NCBI RefSeq assembly: GCF_050433385.1
Contig: NZ_JBNPXI010000014.1
Span: 47,077 to 111,076, forward strand
DNA from: Brassicibacter mesophilus
GTDB taxonomy: Bacteria; Bacillota; Clostridia; Tissierellales; Proteiniboraceae
Reading direction: 5' to 3'
Length of the DNA stretch: 64,000 nt
The first letter of the stretch is position 1, and every line of letters begins with the position of its first letter. The notes under the pieces are model-generated. The model made no database searches, was not told where the DNA came from, and saw only the letters and a list, made by a program, of their open reading frames with translations. Of this stretch, positions 8,049 through 16,444 are shown one piece after another. The translations under genes and the position numbers were made by a program.

Positions 8049-8631
8049 AATTCGTAATGATTCCGTATTACTAGATGGCTATGTAAATGCAGTTGATAGA
8101 GACTCTAAACCAATTATAACAGCTAGAGGAAAATGTGTAGAAAGGATTGAGCCTAGAGCGTTTCAAAAAGCTTTAGAAAGAGCAGAAAATGTTGACTTAT
8201 TATTAAATCATAATAAGGATAGAAAATTAGGCTCTATTAAAGAAGGTAACTTAGAATTATTTGAAGATAACATAGGATTAAGAGCAATTTGCACAGTGAC
8301 AGATTCGGAAGTGATACAAAAAGCAAAAGAAAAAAAGCTGAAAGGTTGGTCTTTTGGCATGTTTGCTAACAAAGATAGAATTGAAGAAAGATCTGATAGC
8401 ATACCAAGGAGATATGTAGAGGATTTAGACTTATTTGAAGTCTCTATTATTGACAATAGAATGTCACCTTGCTACATAGGAACATCTATTGAACAGAGGG
8501 CAGATAAAGAAGTGATAACAGAACAAAGAGGTGATGTATTTCATGCTGTAACAGTCGATGAAACATCAAAGCAAACTATTGATTATTCAGAATATGAAAA
8601 CAAAATTAAACAATTAAAAGGAGATGAGTAG
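8035..8631 (+). CDS. HK97 family prohead protease
   Basis: 198 residues from ATG 8035 (AAGGTGGTG upstream); overlaps the portal gene by 14 bases. The S78-type serine protease core is visible: LLLNHNKDRKLGS with catalytic His59 and GWSFGMF with Ser106, followed by LFEVSIIDN. It cleaves the scaffold-like N-terminus of the capsid protein during head maturation. Next gene is the capsid. Confidence 0.92.
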   Translation: MLRIEIRNDSVLLDGYVNAVDRDSKPIITARGKCVERIEPRAFQKALERAENVDLLLNHNKDRKLGSIKEGNLELFEDNIGLRAICTVTDSEVIQKAKEKKLKGWSFGMFANKDRIEERSDSIPRRYVEDLDLFEVSIIDNRMSPCYIGTSIEQRADKEVITEQRGDVFHAVTVDETSKQTIDYSEYENKIKQLKGDE

Positions 8632-8633
8632 AT

Positions 8634-9800
8634 ATGATTAAAAGAATACCTGAATTTAGAGCAGATATTAAGACTTTACAAGAGCAAAGAAATGAAAAAG
8701 TAACAGAAATGCAATCTATAATTGAAGGTGCAAAAGCAGAAACAAGAGCAATGTCAGAAGAAGAAATGACAAATTTTAAGAAACTTGAAAAGGAAATTGA
8801 GAGTATTGATGCAACTATTGCAGCAGAAGCAAGAGCAAAAGGGCTAGAAATTATCGAAGATGTTAAGAAAAATTCAACATCTGAAGAAAGAGCAGTTGCA
8901 GAGGAAAGAGCTTTTGCAAATTATATTCGTGGAATAGTAGAAGAAAGAGCAGACGTTAACTTAACAGCTGGTGATAATGGAGCAGTTATTCCATCATCAA
9001 TAGCAAACAAAATTATTAAGAAGGTATATGATATATCTCCTATATATCAGTTAGCAACTAGATACAATGTAGGCGGAACATTAAATATTCCTTACTATGA
9101 TGAAGAAACTCAAAGTATTACAATGGCTTATGCTACAGAGTTTCAAGACCTAGAATCTACATCAGGTAAATTTACTAGCATTGAATTAAAAGGATTCTTA
9201 GCTGGTGCATTAAGCAAAGTATCTAAGTCATTAATTAACAATTCACAATTTGCTATAGTTCCATTTGTAATAAACGCAATGGCTGAGTCAATTGCTAGAT
9301 GGATTGAAAAAGAATTACTAAATGGTACTACTGATAAAGTATTAGGACTTTCTACAGTAACACAAAGTGTAACAGCAGCAAGTGCAACAGCTATTACAAC
9401 AGATGAATTAATAGATCTACAGGAAAGTATTCCAGATGTTTATCAAGGCCCTGCAATTTGGATTATGAATAAGGCTACTAGAACTGCAATCAGAAAATTA
9501 AAAGACAATGATGGTAATTACATCTTAAATAAAGATGCTACTTCAAGATGGGGATACACTTTATTTGGAAAAGATGTTTATACATCTGATAACATGTCAT
9601 TAATGGCAGCAGGAAAAACAGCAATTTACTATGGAGATATGAGTGGCTTAGCTGTTAAACTATCTGAGAATGTAAATATTGAGGTACTTAGAGAAAAATT
9701 TGCAACACAACATGCTATTGGTGTAGTTGGTTGGATGGAATTTGACTCTAAGGTTGAAAATGCACAGAAAATTGCTAAATTAGTAATGGCAACAGTTTAG
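8634..9800 (+). CDS. Major capsid protein, HK97 fold, with N-terminal delta domain
   Basis: 388 residues. Residues 1-80 form a charged coiled coil (QEQRNEKVTEMQSIIEG and onward), the assembly scaffold removed by the protease. A plausible cleavage zone is near 103-115 (EERADVNLTAGDNG). The remainder has typical HK97 signatures: IPSSIANKIIKKVYDISPI, the mid-region ALSKVSKSLI and the C-terminal VGWMEFDSKVENAQKI. Forms the icosahedral shell. Confidence 0.95.
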   Translation: MIKRIPEFRADIKTLQEQRNEKVTEMQSIIEGAKAETRAMSEEEMTNFKKLEKEIESIDATIAAEARAKGLEIIEDVKKNSTSEERAVAEERAFANYIRGIVEERADVNLTAGDNGAVIPSSIANKIIKKVYDISPIYQLATRYNVGGTLNIPYYDEETQSITMAYATEFQDLESTSGKFTSIELKGFLAGALSKVSKSLINNSQFAIVPFVINAMAESIARWIEKELLNGTTDKVLGLSTVTQSVTAASATAITTDELIDLQESIPDVYQGPAIWIMNKATRTAIRKLKDNDGNYILNKDATSRWGYTLFGKDVYTSDNMSLMAAGKTAIYYGDMSGLAVKLSENVNIEVLREKFATQHAIGVVGWMEFDSKVENAQKIAKLVMATV

Positions 9801-9811
9801 GAGTTGATTAG

Positions 9812-10000
9812 ATGTTAGTACGAGCAAAAATAAGTTTTGCTGGTGCTTTTTCTATGTATAAAGGTGAGGTTAAGGAGTGCAACGATAAGGTTGTACTCCA
9901 AGACCTTCTAAAAGCTGACTATGTAGAAGAAGTAGAGCAAGAAAAAGCCACTAAGAAAGGTGGTAAAAAGAATGAAGGTAAGCGAAATAACGGTAAATAA
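9812..10000 (+). CDS. Small phage protein between capsid and connector
   Basis: 62 residues. The N-terminus (MLVRAKISFAGAFSMYKGE) is a compact beta-like segment; the C-terminus is highly basic and Gly-rich (KKGGKKNEGKRNNGK). Position matches the small accessory proteins often found between capsid and head-tail connector genes. It overlaps the start of the connector gene. Function not established. Confidence 0.7.
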   Translation: MLVRAKISFAGAFSMYKGEVKECNDKVVLQDLLKADYVEEVEQEKATKKGGKKNEGKRNNGK

Positions 10001-10289
10001 TATTGCTGAATATTTAAGACTTGAAACTGGAGAATATAACGAGTTAGAATTAGCAAACTTATTAAATGTGGCTAAGAAATTCATTTCAGAATATACTGGA
10101 ATACCAATTACAACAGAAGATACCACGATAAAAACACTTGATGATTATGAGGATTTCTATATTGTAGTTATGATTTTGTGCCAAGATATGCACGATAATA
10201 GAGCTTTATACGATTCTAAAGTAAATGAAGAGAATTTAAATATGGTCGTAAAAACAATATTAGGCATGCATTCGAAAAATTTACTGTAG
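9972..10289 (+). CDS. Head-tail connector protein (gp6-like)
   Basis: 105 residues from ATG 9972, preferred because AAGGTGG lies upstream (the earlier in-frame GTG 9960 has none). The helical pattern ending LDDYEDFYIVVMILCQDMHDNRALY matches the phage gp6-like connector family that docks under the portal. Starts inside the previous gene and is followed by the head closure gene. Confidence 0.85.
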   Translation: MKVSEITVNNIAEYLRLETGEYNELELANLLNVAKKFISEYTGIPITTEDTTIKTLDDYEDFYIVVMILCQDMHDNRALYDSKVNEENLNMVVKTILGMHSKNLL

Positions 10290-10297
10290 GTGATGTT

Positions 10298-10636
10298 ATG
10301 AATCCAGGTAGATTAAATCAAAGAATAAAGATATATAAGACTGGCACAGGATATGATGATTATGGAGAGCCACTTGACACAAAAACACAGGTTGACACAA
10401 AAACACAGGTTCATGATTGTTGGGCGAGCATAAAAAATAAAAGCGGTACAGAACAATTTCAAGCTAGTACACCTTTTGCTAAAGTAGTGACAAGTTTTTT
10501 AATACGTTACACTAAAAAAGTTATAGATACTACAATGAAAATCGATTTTAAAGGCGAAATTTATAATATTATATATGTAGACAACTACAACTTTAGTAAT
10601 CAGTGGATAGAGATTACTGCTGAGAAGGTGATGTAA
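10298..10636 (+). CDS. Phage head closure protein (SPP1 gp16 type)
   Basis: 112 residues with the family start MNPGRLNQRIKIYK, a central CWASIKNKSG segment and C-terminal IIYVDNYNFSNQWIEITAEK. It closes the portal channel and joins head to tail. An exact 18-base in-frame duplication (10376-10411) repeats DTKTQV in the loop before the CWA motif. Its stop overlaps the next ATG. Confidence 0.85.
   Translation: MNPGRLNQRIKIYKTGTGYDDYGEPLDTKTQVDTKTQVHDCWASIKNKSGTEQFQASTPFAKVVTSFLIRYTKKVIDTTMKIDFKGEIYNIIYVDNYNFSNQWIEITAEKVM
10376..10411 (+). repeat. Perfect tandem duplication of 18 bases inside the head closure gene
   Basis: GACACAAAAACACAGGTT occurs twice back to back with no mismatch, adding six residues (DTKTQV) in frame. 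Identity of the copies suggests a recent slippage or duplication event. Confidence 0.97.
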
Positions 10637-10833
10637 TGGCGAAATTACCAAAGTATATGAAGCTAAAATATTTAGGTGACTTAAAATTTAATGTAAGAAT
10701 TAAAAAATGGGGAATACCGATTATTGTATTTAAAGCTATGAAAAATTTTGAATTAAAGTGGCATCAATGGTTTTTGTATCCTTACTTCTGTATTAAATTC
10801 TATAGAGGTTTTGCGAGTGGTAATAATGGCTAA
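10636..10833 (+). CDS. Small basic phage protein of unknown function
   Basis: 65 residues, start overlapping the preceding stop. Rich in Lys, Trp and aromatic residues (WGIPIIVFKAM, WHQWFLYPYFCIKFYRGF). Located between the head closure and the gp10-like genes and overlapping the latter, so probably translated. No recognised domain. Confidence 0.6.
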   Translation: MAKLPKYMKLKYLGDLKFNVRIKKWGIPIIVFKAMKNFELKWHQWFLYPYFCIKFYRGFASGNNG

Positions 10834-11290
10834 AGTAAAATTCAAAATAGAGGGTATGAAAGAACTGCAAAAATCCATGAAAAAACTAGGACAAGTGCCA
10901 CAAAAGCATGTAACAAGTTCATCTAGAAAAGGTATGAATATCTCGCTGAAAGACAGTAAAGCAAATGCACCTTACGATACTGGACAACTTAAAAAAGGTA
11001 TTGTATTAAAAGGTGAAAAAGCTAGAGTTAAAGGAAAGAAAGTCTATAGAGTAGTATTTGATAGAGCTATGAATGATGTATTCCAAAAGAAAAGCGCTGA
11101 AGGTAAGGTAACAGGCTATTATCCAGTATCACAAGAGTATGGGTTCTTTGCGAAAAATGGGAGATATATTCCCGGTTATAGATTTATATCTGACAGTTTA
11201 ACTGACAATGTAAGTAAAATAGAAAAAACAATAGTAAGTGAAATGAAAAAGAAAATAGATGCAGAGATTGCGAAGGGTGGGTTGAAGTGA
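10826..11290 (+). CDS. HK97 gp10-like head-tail joining protein
   Basis: 154 residues from ATG 10826. It has the family pattern KFKIEGMKELQKSMKKLGQ at the start, NAPYDTGQLKKGI (about 49-61), and YGFFAKNGRYIPGYRFI. gp10-like proteins sit between head closure and tail completion genes and join head and tail. It overlaps both neighbours. Confidence 0.87.
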   Translation: MAKVKFKIEGMKELQKSMKKLGQVPQKHVTSSSRKGMNISLKDSKANAPYDTGQLKKGIVLKGEKARVKGKKVYRVVFDRAMNDVFQKKSAEGKVTGYYPVSQEYGFFAKNGRYIPGYRFISDSLTDNVSKIEKTIVSEMKKKIDAEIAKGGLK

Positions 11291-11697
11291 TGGAAACCGC
11301 TCTAAGATTTGAGTTAAAAAATAATATATCTGAATTGGCAGCAACTACAAAGCCAGATGGAACAGTGGAAGAGCATATATTCCCTACAAATGCACCAGAA
11401 GGAGTGTCGAAACCTTATTTAGTTTATACAAGGATTACTACTAGAAAGACTAAAACACTTGAAGGATACACAGATAAAGAAGCTTTAAGTTATATGTTTT
11501 CAATTATGGCAAATAAATATAGTGAAATGAAGTCCTTGACTAAAAAAGTTGAGGATTTATTAATTTCTATGCCTAAGACAAGCATAGGAACACAACAGAT
11601 TTACATTGAGGATTTAGACATTAATAATATTACAGAGCAGTATGAGCATGAAATGGGAGTCAATAGAGGGATTATTGACTTTACTATTTATTATTAA
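11290..11697 (+). CDS. Tail completion / tail terminator protein (gp17-like)
   Basis: 135 residues from ATG 11290, overlapping the previous stop. The segment APEGVSKPYLVYTRI and the beta-rich remainder fit DUF3168/gp17-type tail completion proteins, which cap the tail tube for joining to the head. Position before the tail tube gene agrees. Confidence 0.82.
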   Translation: METALRFELKNNISELAATTKPDGTVEEHIFPTNAPEGVSKPYLVYTRITTRKTKTLEGYTDKEALSYMFSIMANKYSEMKSLTKKVEDLLISMPKTSIGTQQIYIEDLDINNITEQYEHEMGVNRGIIDFTIYY

Positions 11698-11712
11698 GGA
11701 GAGTGAATGTTG

Positions 11713-12129
11713 ATGGCAAAAAGAGCATTAGGTACTAAGCTACAAATAGGAACTACAACTCCTGTAACGGTAGCAGGTTTAACAAGTATTGGAGGACTAG
11801 AACTTTCTGCAGATACAATAGATGTAACTACTTTGGATTCTAATGGTGGATATAGAGAGTTTATAGCAGGATTTAAGGATGCAGGAGAAGTTTCTTTAGA
11901 AGGTTACTTAGAGACTGAAACAGGCAAGGGACAAAAAGAACTATATGACTTGTTCGAGAGTGGAGCAACAGAAGCTTTTATAATTCAATTTCCTGCTGAA
12001 ACTAATACTAAGTGGGAATTCAATGGTGTAGTAACAGGATTTTCTACATCAGCAGATTTAGAGGATCCATTAGGATTTTCAGCTACAATAAAGGTGTCAG
12101 GCGCACCAACTTTAACAGTAACACCATAG
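11713..12129 (+). CDS. Major tail tube protein
   Basis: 138 residues; ATG 11713 is chosen over 11707 for ribosome binding site spacing from AAGGAG. It begins AKRALGTKLQIGT and has the tail-tube signature with TIDVTTLDSNGGYREFIAGF and the C-terminal FSATIKVSGAPTLTV. It polymerises into the hollow tail tube. A terminator follows, which probably lets this abundant protein be expressed above its neighbours. Confidence 0.9.
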   Translation: MAKRALGTKLQIGTTTPVTVAGLTSIGGLELSADTIDVTTLDSNGGYREFIAGFKDAGEVSLEGYLETETGKGQKELYDLFESGATEAFIIQFPAETNTKWEFNGVVTGFSTSADLEDPLGFSATIKVSGAPTLTVTP

Positions 12130-12160
12130 GCTAAGATACTATCCTAGCCTTTTTATTTTT
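12128..12160 (+). terminator. Terminator after the tail tube gene
   Basis: AGGCTA (12128-12133) pairs with TAGCCT (12145-12150), followed by TTTTATTTTTAT. It lies between tail tube and tail chaperone genes, where partial termination is common in tailed phages. Confidence 0.8.
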
Positions 12161-12178
12161 ATATTGGGAGGAATAATT

Positions 12179-12535
12179 ATGTCAGATAAAAATGATGTTG
12201 TAATAATTAAGTTAGATAGACCAAGAATGTTATGGTTTGGTCATAGAGCATTGAAAACTTTAACTGCAATGACAGGTAAAGGCATGGATGATTTTGTCGA
12301 GATGGATGATATAAACTTTGAAGATATAGAAAAAATAATGTACTGTGGCTTACTAACTGATGCTAAAAATAACAATGAAGCTTTAAAGCTTGAAGATATG
12401 GAAGAACTATTAGACTTAGTTCCTTTTGGGAAGTTAATAGAATATATAGAAAAAGCATTTGCTGCAGCATTTGGAAATTTTGGTGAACAGGAAAAAAACG
12501 ATCAGAGGATTGCAGCACAGAAGAAAAAGAAGTAA
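12179..12535 (+). CDS. Tail assembly chaperone (gpG-like, short form)
   Basis: 118 residues from ATG 12179 with GGGAGGAA upstream. Helical, with HRALKTLTAMTGKGMDDF near the N-terminus and an acidic centre; it ends in a Lys-rich tail. It sits between tail tube and tape measure, the invariable position of the chaperone. The slippery site at 12493-12499 lets ribosomes shift -1 into the frame ending at 12840, producing a long form. Confidence 0.87.
   Translation: MSDKNDVVIIKLDRPRMLWFGHRALKTLTAMTGKGMDDFVEMDDINFEDIEKIMYCGLLTDAKNNNEALKLEDMEELLDLVPFGKLIEYIEKAFAAAFGNFGEQEKNDQRIAAQKKKK
12493..12499 (+). promoter_or_regulatory. Canonical -1 programmed ribosomal frameshift site A AAA AAC
   Basis: In the zero frame the codons GAA AAA AAC read across the heptamer at 12493-12499. 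The -1 frame is open from a stop just upstream (TGA within GGT GAA) through to 12840. Position in the tail chaperone gene matches lambda G/GT-type frameshifting. Confidence 0.85.
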
Positions 12536-12840
12536 GTAAATGGAATTGGGAGGAATCTCTTAAAGCTGCAATCCATATAGGAATAAGCATAAGTGAATAT
12601 GACGATATGACACCATATCAACTTAATTTAGCAGTACAAGAGTATGCTAAAAAGAAAGAATCAGAAAGCAAAGAAAGTATTTATCAAGCTTATTTGATTT
12701 CTAGATGGGTATGGCAAAAGAAAATTGACATAGAAAAAATATTAGAAATAAAGAGAGAAAAGAAAGTAATGACGGATAAGCAAATGATAGAACAAGCTAA
12801 GGTCTTGAATGCAATGTTTGGTGGTAAAGTTAAGACTTGA
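12499..12840 (+). CDS. -1 frame extension of the tail chaperone (GT-like long form)
   Basis: Reading -1 from 12499 adds 113 residues to the first 107, for a fusion of about 220. The extension includes SKWNWEESLKAAIHIGISIS and MTPYQLNLAVQEYAKKK, which is the second half typical of tail chaperone fusion proteins in Firmicutes phages. An internal ATG at 12607 has no good ribosome binding site, so independent translation is unlikely. The long form should bind the tape measure protein during tail assembly. Confidence 0.8.
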   Translation, partial: RSEDCSTEEKEVSKWNWEESLKAAIHIGISISEYDDMTPYQLNLAVQEYAKKKESESKESIYQAYLISRWVWQKKIDIEKILEIKREKKVMTDKQMIEQAKVLNAMFGGKVKT

Positions 12841-12865
12841 AATTATTAGAAATATTTTGTAATAT
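12837..12865 (+). promoter_or_regulatory. SigA-type promoter for the moron gene
   Basis: TTGAAA (12837-12842), 17-base spacer, TAATAT (12860-12865). The -35 box overlaps the stop of the chaperone extension. It reads only into the gene at 12900, which has its own terminator. Confidence 0.65.
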
Positions 12866-12899
12866 AGAGATGAATAATATTTCTAAGGGGGAATTTATT

Positions 12900-13517
12900 A
12901 TGGGAGCATATGGCTCACCTGATTCATCCAATAAATCACCAGAAAAACCAAAAAAGCCATTCTATAAAAGGTGGTGGTTTATTGTCATTGTAGTAATTAT
13001 AGCAATAAGTATAATAGGTGGTAGAGGAGAAGATAAGCCTAAAGTTTCAGAAGATTCACAGTCGAAGCAGGTAGTATCTGAAAATAAACCTGCTGAAGAA
13101 AAGACGCCTGAAGAACCTGAGTTTTTTAAATTAGGCGAAACAGTAGAGACAAATAAGATAAAAGCTACTATATCAGATATAGAAAAGCCTAAAGGAAATG
13201 ATTTTATTAGGCCAGCAGATGGAAAAGAATTTGTATTATTAAATGTAACTATTGAAAATATATCATCTGAGGAAATTAATATTAGTTCGATGCTAAGCTT
13301 TAATGCCTATACAGATGATGAATCTATGAATGAAAGCTTATCAGCGCAAACGGCAAAAGAAGGTACAAAAACTTTAGATGGAACAATAGCAGCTGGCAAA
13401 AAATTAACTGGAATATTAGGTTATGAAGTACCAAGGGATTGGAAGAAAATAGAAGTACATTTTACACCAGATGCTTGGGATGATATAACAATTAAATGGA
13501 TAATAGAAAATAAATAA
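12900..13517 (+). CDS. Membrane-anchored DUF4352-like protein, probable moron
   Basis: 205 residues from ATG 12900 (TAAGGGGGAA upstream; earlier in-frame starts have none). A short cytoplasmic Pro/Lys-rich N-terminus, one transmembrane helix (about 30-46), an acidic linker, then an extracytoplasmic Ig-like beta domain (about 75-205) with EFVLLNVTIENISSEEINIS. DUF4352 domains occur on Gram-positive cell surfaces. It has a private promoter and terminator and interrupts the chaperone-tape measure pair, so it is probably expressed in the lysogen. Function unknown; surface modification or exclusion are possibilities. Confidence 0.8.
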   Translation: MGAYGSPDSSNKSPEKPKKPFYKRWWFIVIVVIIAISIIGGRGEDKPKVSEDSQSKQVVSENKPAEEKTPEEPEFFKLGETVETNKIKATISDIEKPKGNDFIRPADGKEFVLLNVTIENISSEEINISSMLSFNAYTDDESMNESLSAQTAKEGTKTLDGTIAAGKKLTGILGYEVPRDWKKIEVHFTPDAWDDITIKWIIENK

Positions 13518-13521
13518 TTTA

Positions 13522-13549
13522 AAGCACTTACTTATGTAGGTGCTTTTTT
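13522..13549 (+). terminator. Terminator of the moron gene
   Basis: AAGCACTTAC (13522-13531), loop TTAT, GTAGGTGCTT (13536-13545), then a T run. One G-U wobble. Lies before the tape measure start. Confidence 0.85.
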
Positions 13550-13576
13550 CATGCTCACATAAGGTGGTGAGAACAT

Positions 13577-16072
13577 TTGGCAAAGAGTAACTTTATAGTA
13601 CGTGGTGGAGCAAACTTTAGTGGACTTTACAATGAATTCAATAAAGCACAAAAACGTATGAATGGATTTAAATCTACCATGATAAAAAGTATAAAAGGCT
13701 TAGGATTAGCTTTAAGTGGCATAGCTATAGCAAGAGGAGTTAAAAACAGTACAAAGGCAGCTATGCAAGTAGAGAGCTCTATAACGCAACTTGGTAGAAC
13801 TATGGGCAATAATGCAAATGAATTTGAAAATTGGGCAAAAACACAGGCTAAATCTTACGGAATGGCTAGGGAAGAGGCTTTTAAATATGGTGCTACTTAT
13901 AGCAATTTAATTAGTACTTTTAGTAAAGGAACTGAAGAAACAACTAAACGTACAACGGAATTATTAAAGGCTAGTGCAGTGGTCGCAAGTGCTACAGGAA
14001 GAACTATGGAAGATACTATGGAGAGAATTAGATCTGGTCTTTTAGGAAATACAGAAGCTATTGAGGATTTAGGAATAAACGTTAATGTGGCAATGATTGA
14101 AAGCACAGAGGCATTTAAACAATTCGCAAGAGGTCGAAGTTGGCAACAACTTAACTTCCAAACACAGCAACAGATAAGGCTCATGACAATACTAGAACAA
14201 GCTAACACTAAATATGGGAATAGTCTAGCAGGAACAACAGCAACTAAGCAAATGATGTTTATAGCAACCTTAAAAAACGTAAGGCTTAACTTAGGACAGG
14301 CTTTTTTACCAATATACAATGTAGTACTTCCTATTCTTACTACATTGGCAAGTAAACTAGAATACGTAACAAATGTTTTAGCAGCATTTTCACAGGCTTT
14401 ATTTGGTACAGCTAGAGCACAACAGCAAGTTAAAGCTACACAGCAACAAGCTAGTGCAGTTACAGAGTTAGGAGATGCAACAGAAAAAGCAGGTAAGCAA
14501 GCAAAAGGTGCATTAGGAAATTTCGACGAAATAAACCAAATAGGTGGTAAGAATGAAAGTGGTGCAGGAACTGATAGTATTATTGGTGGTACTAGTGGTC
14601 TAGAAATGAGTGGAATTGAAAGTACACCTTTAGTAAATAGCATGAATGAAGTGACTAACAAAGCCAAGGAAATGGCTGAAAAAGTTAAAACTGCATTTAC
14701 TAATATGAAAAATGCTATAGTAGAGAATAAAAATATAATTATTCCTGCAGTGACTGCTATTGGTGGAGCTATTGCAGGAGTTTTTTTATACAATAATCTA
14801 CCCGTTGCAATCGCAAGTGTTGCAAGTGCATTCACTAAACTTGGAGGTGTCATTAAAGGTGCGTGGGTGTTTTTAGCATCAAATCCTATACTACTAGTTG
14901 TAGCTGCAATAGGAGCATTGATTGGTGCTTTAATAGGTGCATATAAAAGCAATGAAAACTTTAAAAATGGAGTAGATAATCTTTGGGATAGGATAAAAAC
15001 TGCACTATCTCCTGTATTACAAAAGCTTGGAGAAACAATGATGTGGCTATGGCAAAATGTTACTGTGCCTTTTGCACAAGTTTTAATTACGATGTTTGCA
15101 CGTTCTTTTGAAATTAGTAAACAAGCTGGTATTTGGCTATTGAATAATGCACTAAAACCTTTAGGTAACTTTTTGCTATGGTTATGGAATTCTGTATTAG
15201 TTCCTGTTGGAAGGATACTTATAGATGTTTTGGCGGTCGCATTTAGAACTGTTTCAGATGTAGCAATTATACTTTGGCAAAATGTATTAGTGCCTTTAGG
15301 AAGTTTTATAGGAACTGTGTTTATAGAAATAATAAAAGCAGTAAGAGATATATTCCTTGTTTGGTGGAATAATGTTTTAGTACCATTAGGAATGTTTATA
15401 TCAAGTATATTTAAGCCAATTATTGAATCCTTAGTAAAGGTATTTGAGTTTTTATGGATGAATGTATTAAAACCTTTAGCTAATTACATGGCAGGGAATT
15501 TTAAAACTACATTCAATACTGTTACTAAGGGGATAGGCGATGTAATAAATGGATTAAAAATTACCTTTGGAGGTTTAATAAATTTCATTACAGGCGTATT
15601 TACAGGCGATTGGCGTAGAGCTTGGGAAGGAGTAAAAAACATATTCAAAGGTATATTTGATAGCTTATTCGGAATAGTTAAAGTCCCTTTGAATCTAATC
15701 ATAGATGCTATAAACAAAGTTATAGGTGGATTAAACAAATTAAATATAAAAGTTCCTGATTGGGTGCCTGGATTTGGTGGCAGATCGTGGGGAATTAATA
15801 TTTCTAAAATACCTAAACTAGCACGTGGAAGTATAATAGATAGCCCTACTTTAGCTATGGTAGGAGAAGCAGGAAAAGAAGCAGTAATGCCTTTAGAAAA
15901 TAACACAGGATGGATAAATGATCTAGCTAATCAAATAGCAAGTGTTATTGGTGGAAGTCAAGGCAATATAAGTTTACTTATTAAAATAGGCGAAGACACA
16001 ATAACAGAAAAGGTTATTAGTAATATTAACAGACAGAATAGAATAAGTGGGAAAACTGTAATACAAGTATAG
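13577..16072 (+). CDS. Tail tape measure protein
   Basis: 831 residues from TTG 13577 behind AAGGTGGTGAGAA. The N-terminus is helical, with MNGFKSTMIKSIKGLGLALSG and the tape-measure region TEETTKRTTELLKASAVVASATG. Several hydrophobic segments lie at about 390-460 and 480-640, with repeated WLWNSVLVPVG/WQNVLVPLGSFI-like units. Near the C-terminus GEAGKEAVMPLE is a typical tape measure motif. It sets tail length and takes part in DNA injection. Confidence 0.93.
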   Translation: MAKSNFIVRGGANFSGLYNEFNKAQKRMNGFKSTMIKSIKGLGLALSGIAIARGVKNSTKAAMQVESSITQLGRTMGNNANEFENWAKTQAKSYGMAREEAFKYGATYSNLISTFSKGTEETTKRTTELLKASAVVASATGRTMEDTMERIRSGLLGNTEAIEDLGINVNVAMIESTEAFKQFARGRSWQQLNFQTQQQIRLMTILEQANTKYGNSLAGTTATKQMMFIATLKNVRLNLGQAFLPIYNVVLPILTTLASKLEYVTNVLAAFSQALFGTARAQQQVKATQQQASAVTELGDATEKAGKQAKGALGNFDEINQIGGKNESGAGTDSIIGGTSGLEMSGIESTPLVNSMNEVTNKAKEMAEKVKTAFTNMKNAIVENKNIIIPAVTAIGGAIAGVFLYNNLPVAIASVASAFTKLGGVIKGAWVFLASNPILLVVAAIGALIGALIGAYKSNENFKNGVDNLWDRIKTALSPVLQKLGETMMWLWQNVTVPFAQVLITMFARSFEISKQAGIWLLNNALKPLGNFLLWLWNSVLVPVGRILIDVLAVAFRTVSDVAIILWQNVLVPLGSFIGTVFIEIIKAVRDIFLVWWNNVLVPLGMFISSIFKPIIESLVKVFEFLWMNVLKPLANYMAGNFKTTFNTVTKGIGDVINGLKITFGGLINFITGVFTGDWRRAWEGVKNIFKGIFDSLFGIVKVPLNLIIDAINKVIGGLNKLNIKVPDWVPGFGGRSWGINISKIPKLARGSIIDSPTLAMVGEAGKEAVMPLENNTGWINDLANQIASVIGGSQGNISLLIKIGEDTITEKVISNINRQNRISGKTVIQV

Positions 16073-16082
16073 GAGGTGCAGA

Positions 16083-16433
16083 ATGGCTATATTAAATATT
16101 GATGGTGTAGACTTACCTGCACCTTCATCTATGAAAATTCCTCAATCTGACTTAGATTCGAGTGACACAAATAGAAATGAACTAGGGTTCTTACAAAGAG
16201 ACAGAATTAGGCAAGGCATTTACAAGATAGAACTTGAATGGAAAGCAATTACAGATACAAAACTAAATACTATTCTAGATGCAGTAGAGCCTGCAAGTAT
16301 ACAGGTTACATTTCCTTTTTCAAAAGGATTTTTAACAAAAACTATGTATGCAGGAGATAGAAATATAGAAATAGCATTATACAGAGAAAATGACATACGT
16401 TGGAATATAAGTTTTAGTTTAACTGAATATTAG
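16083..16433 (+). CDS. Phage tail protein (DUF6711-like)
   Basis: 116 residues following the tape measure with AGGAGGTG upstream. Begins MAILNIDGVDLPAPSSMKI and contains RNELGFLQRDRIRQGIYKIE, a signature of small tail proteins located between tape measure and baseplate protein in Firmicutes siphophages. Beta-rich. Probably a distal-tail or tail-tip component. Confidence 0.78.
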   Translation: MAILNIDGVDLPAPSSMKIPQSDLDSSDTNRNELGFLQRDRIRQGIYKIELEWKAITDTKLNTILDAVEPASIQVTFPFSKGFLTKTMYAGDRNIEIALYRENDIRWNISFSLTEY

Positions 16434-16444
16434 GTGGTGGATAT

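Noticed and set aside
13897..14952. 351-codon open frame on the minus strand inside the tape measure gene
   Set aside because: Hydrophobic low-complexity translation, no ribosome binding site, fully antisense to a clear tape measure gene; an artefact of its codon use.
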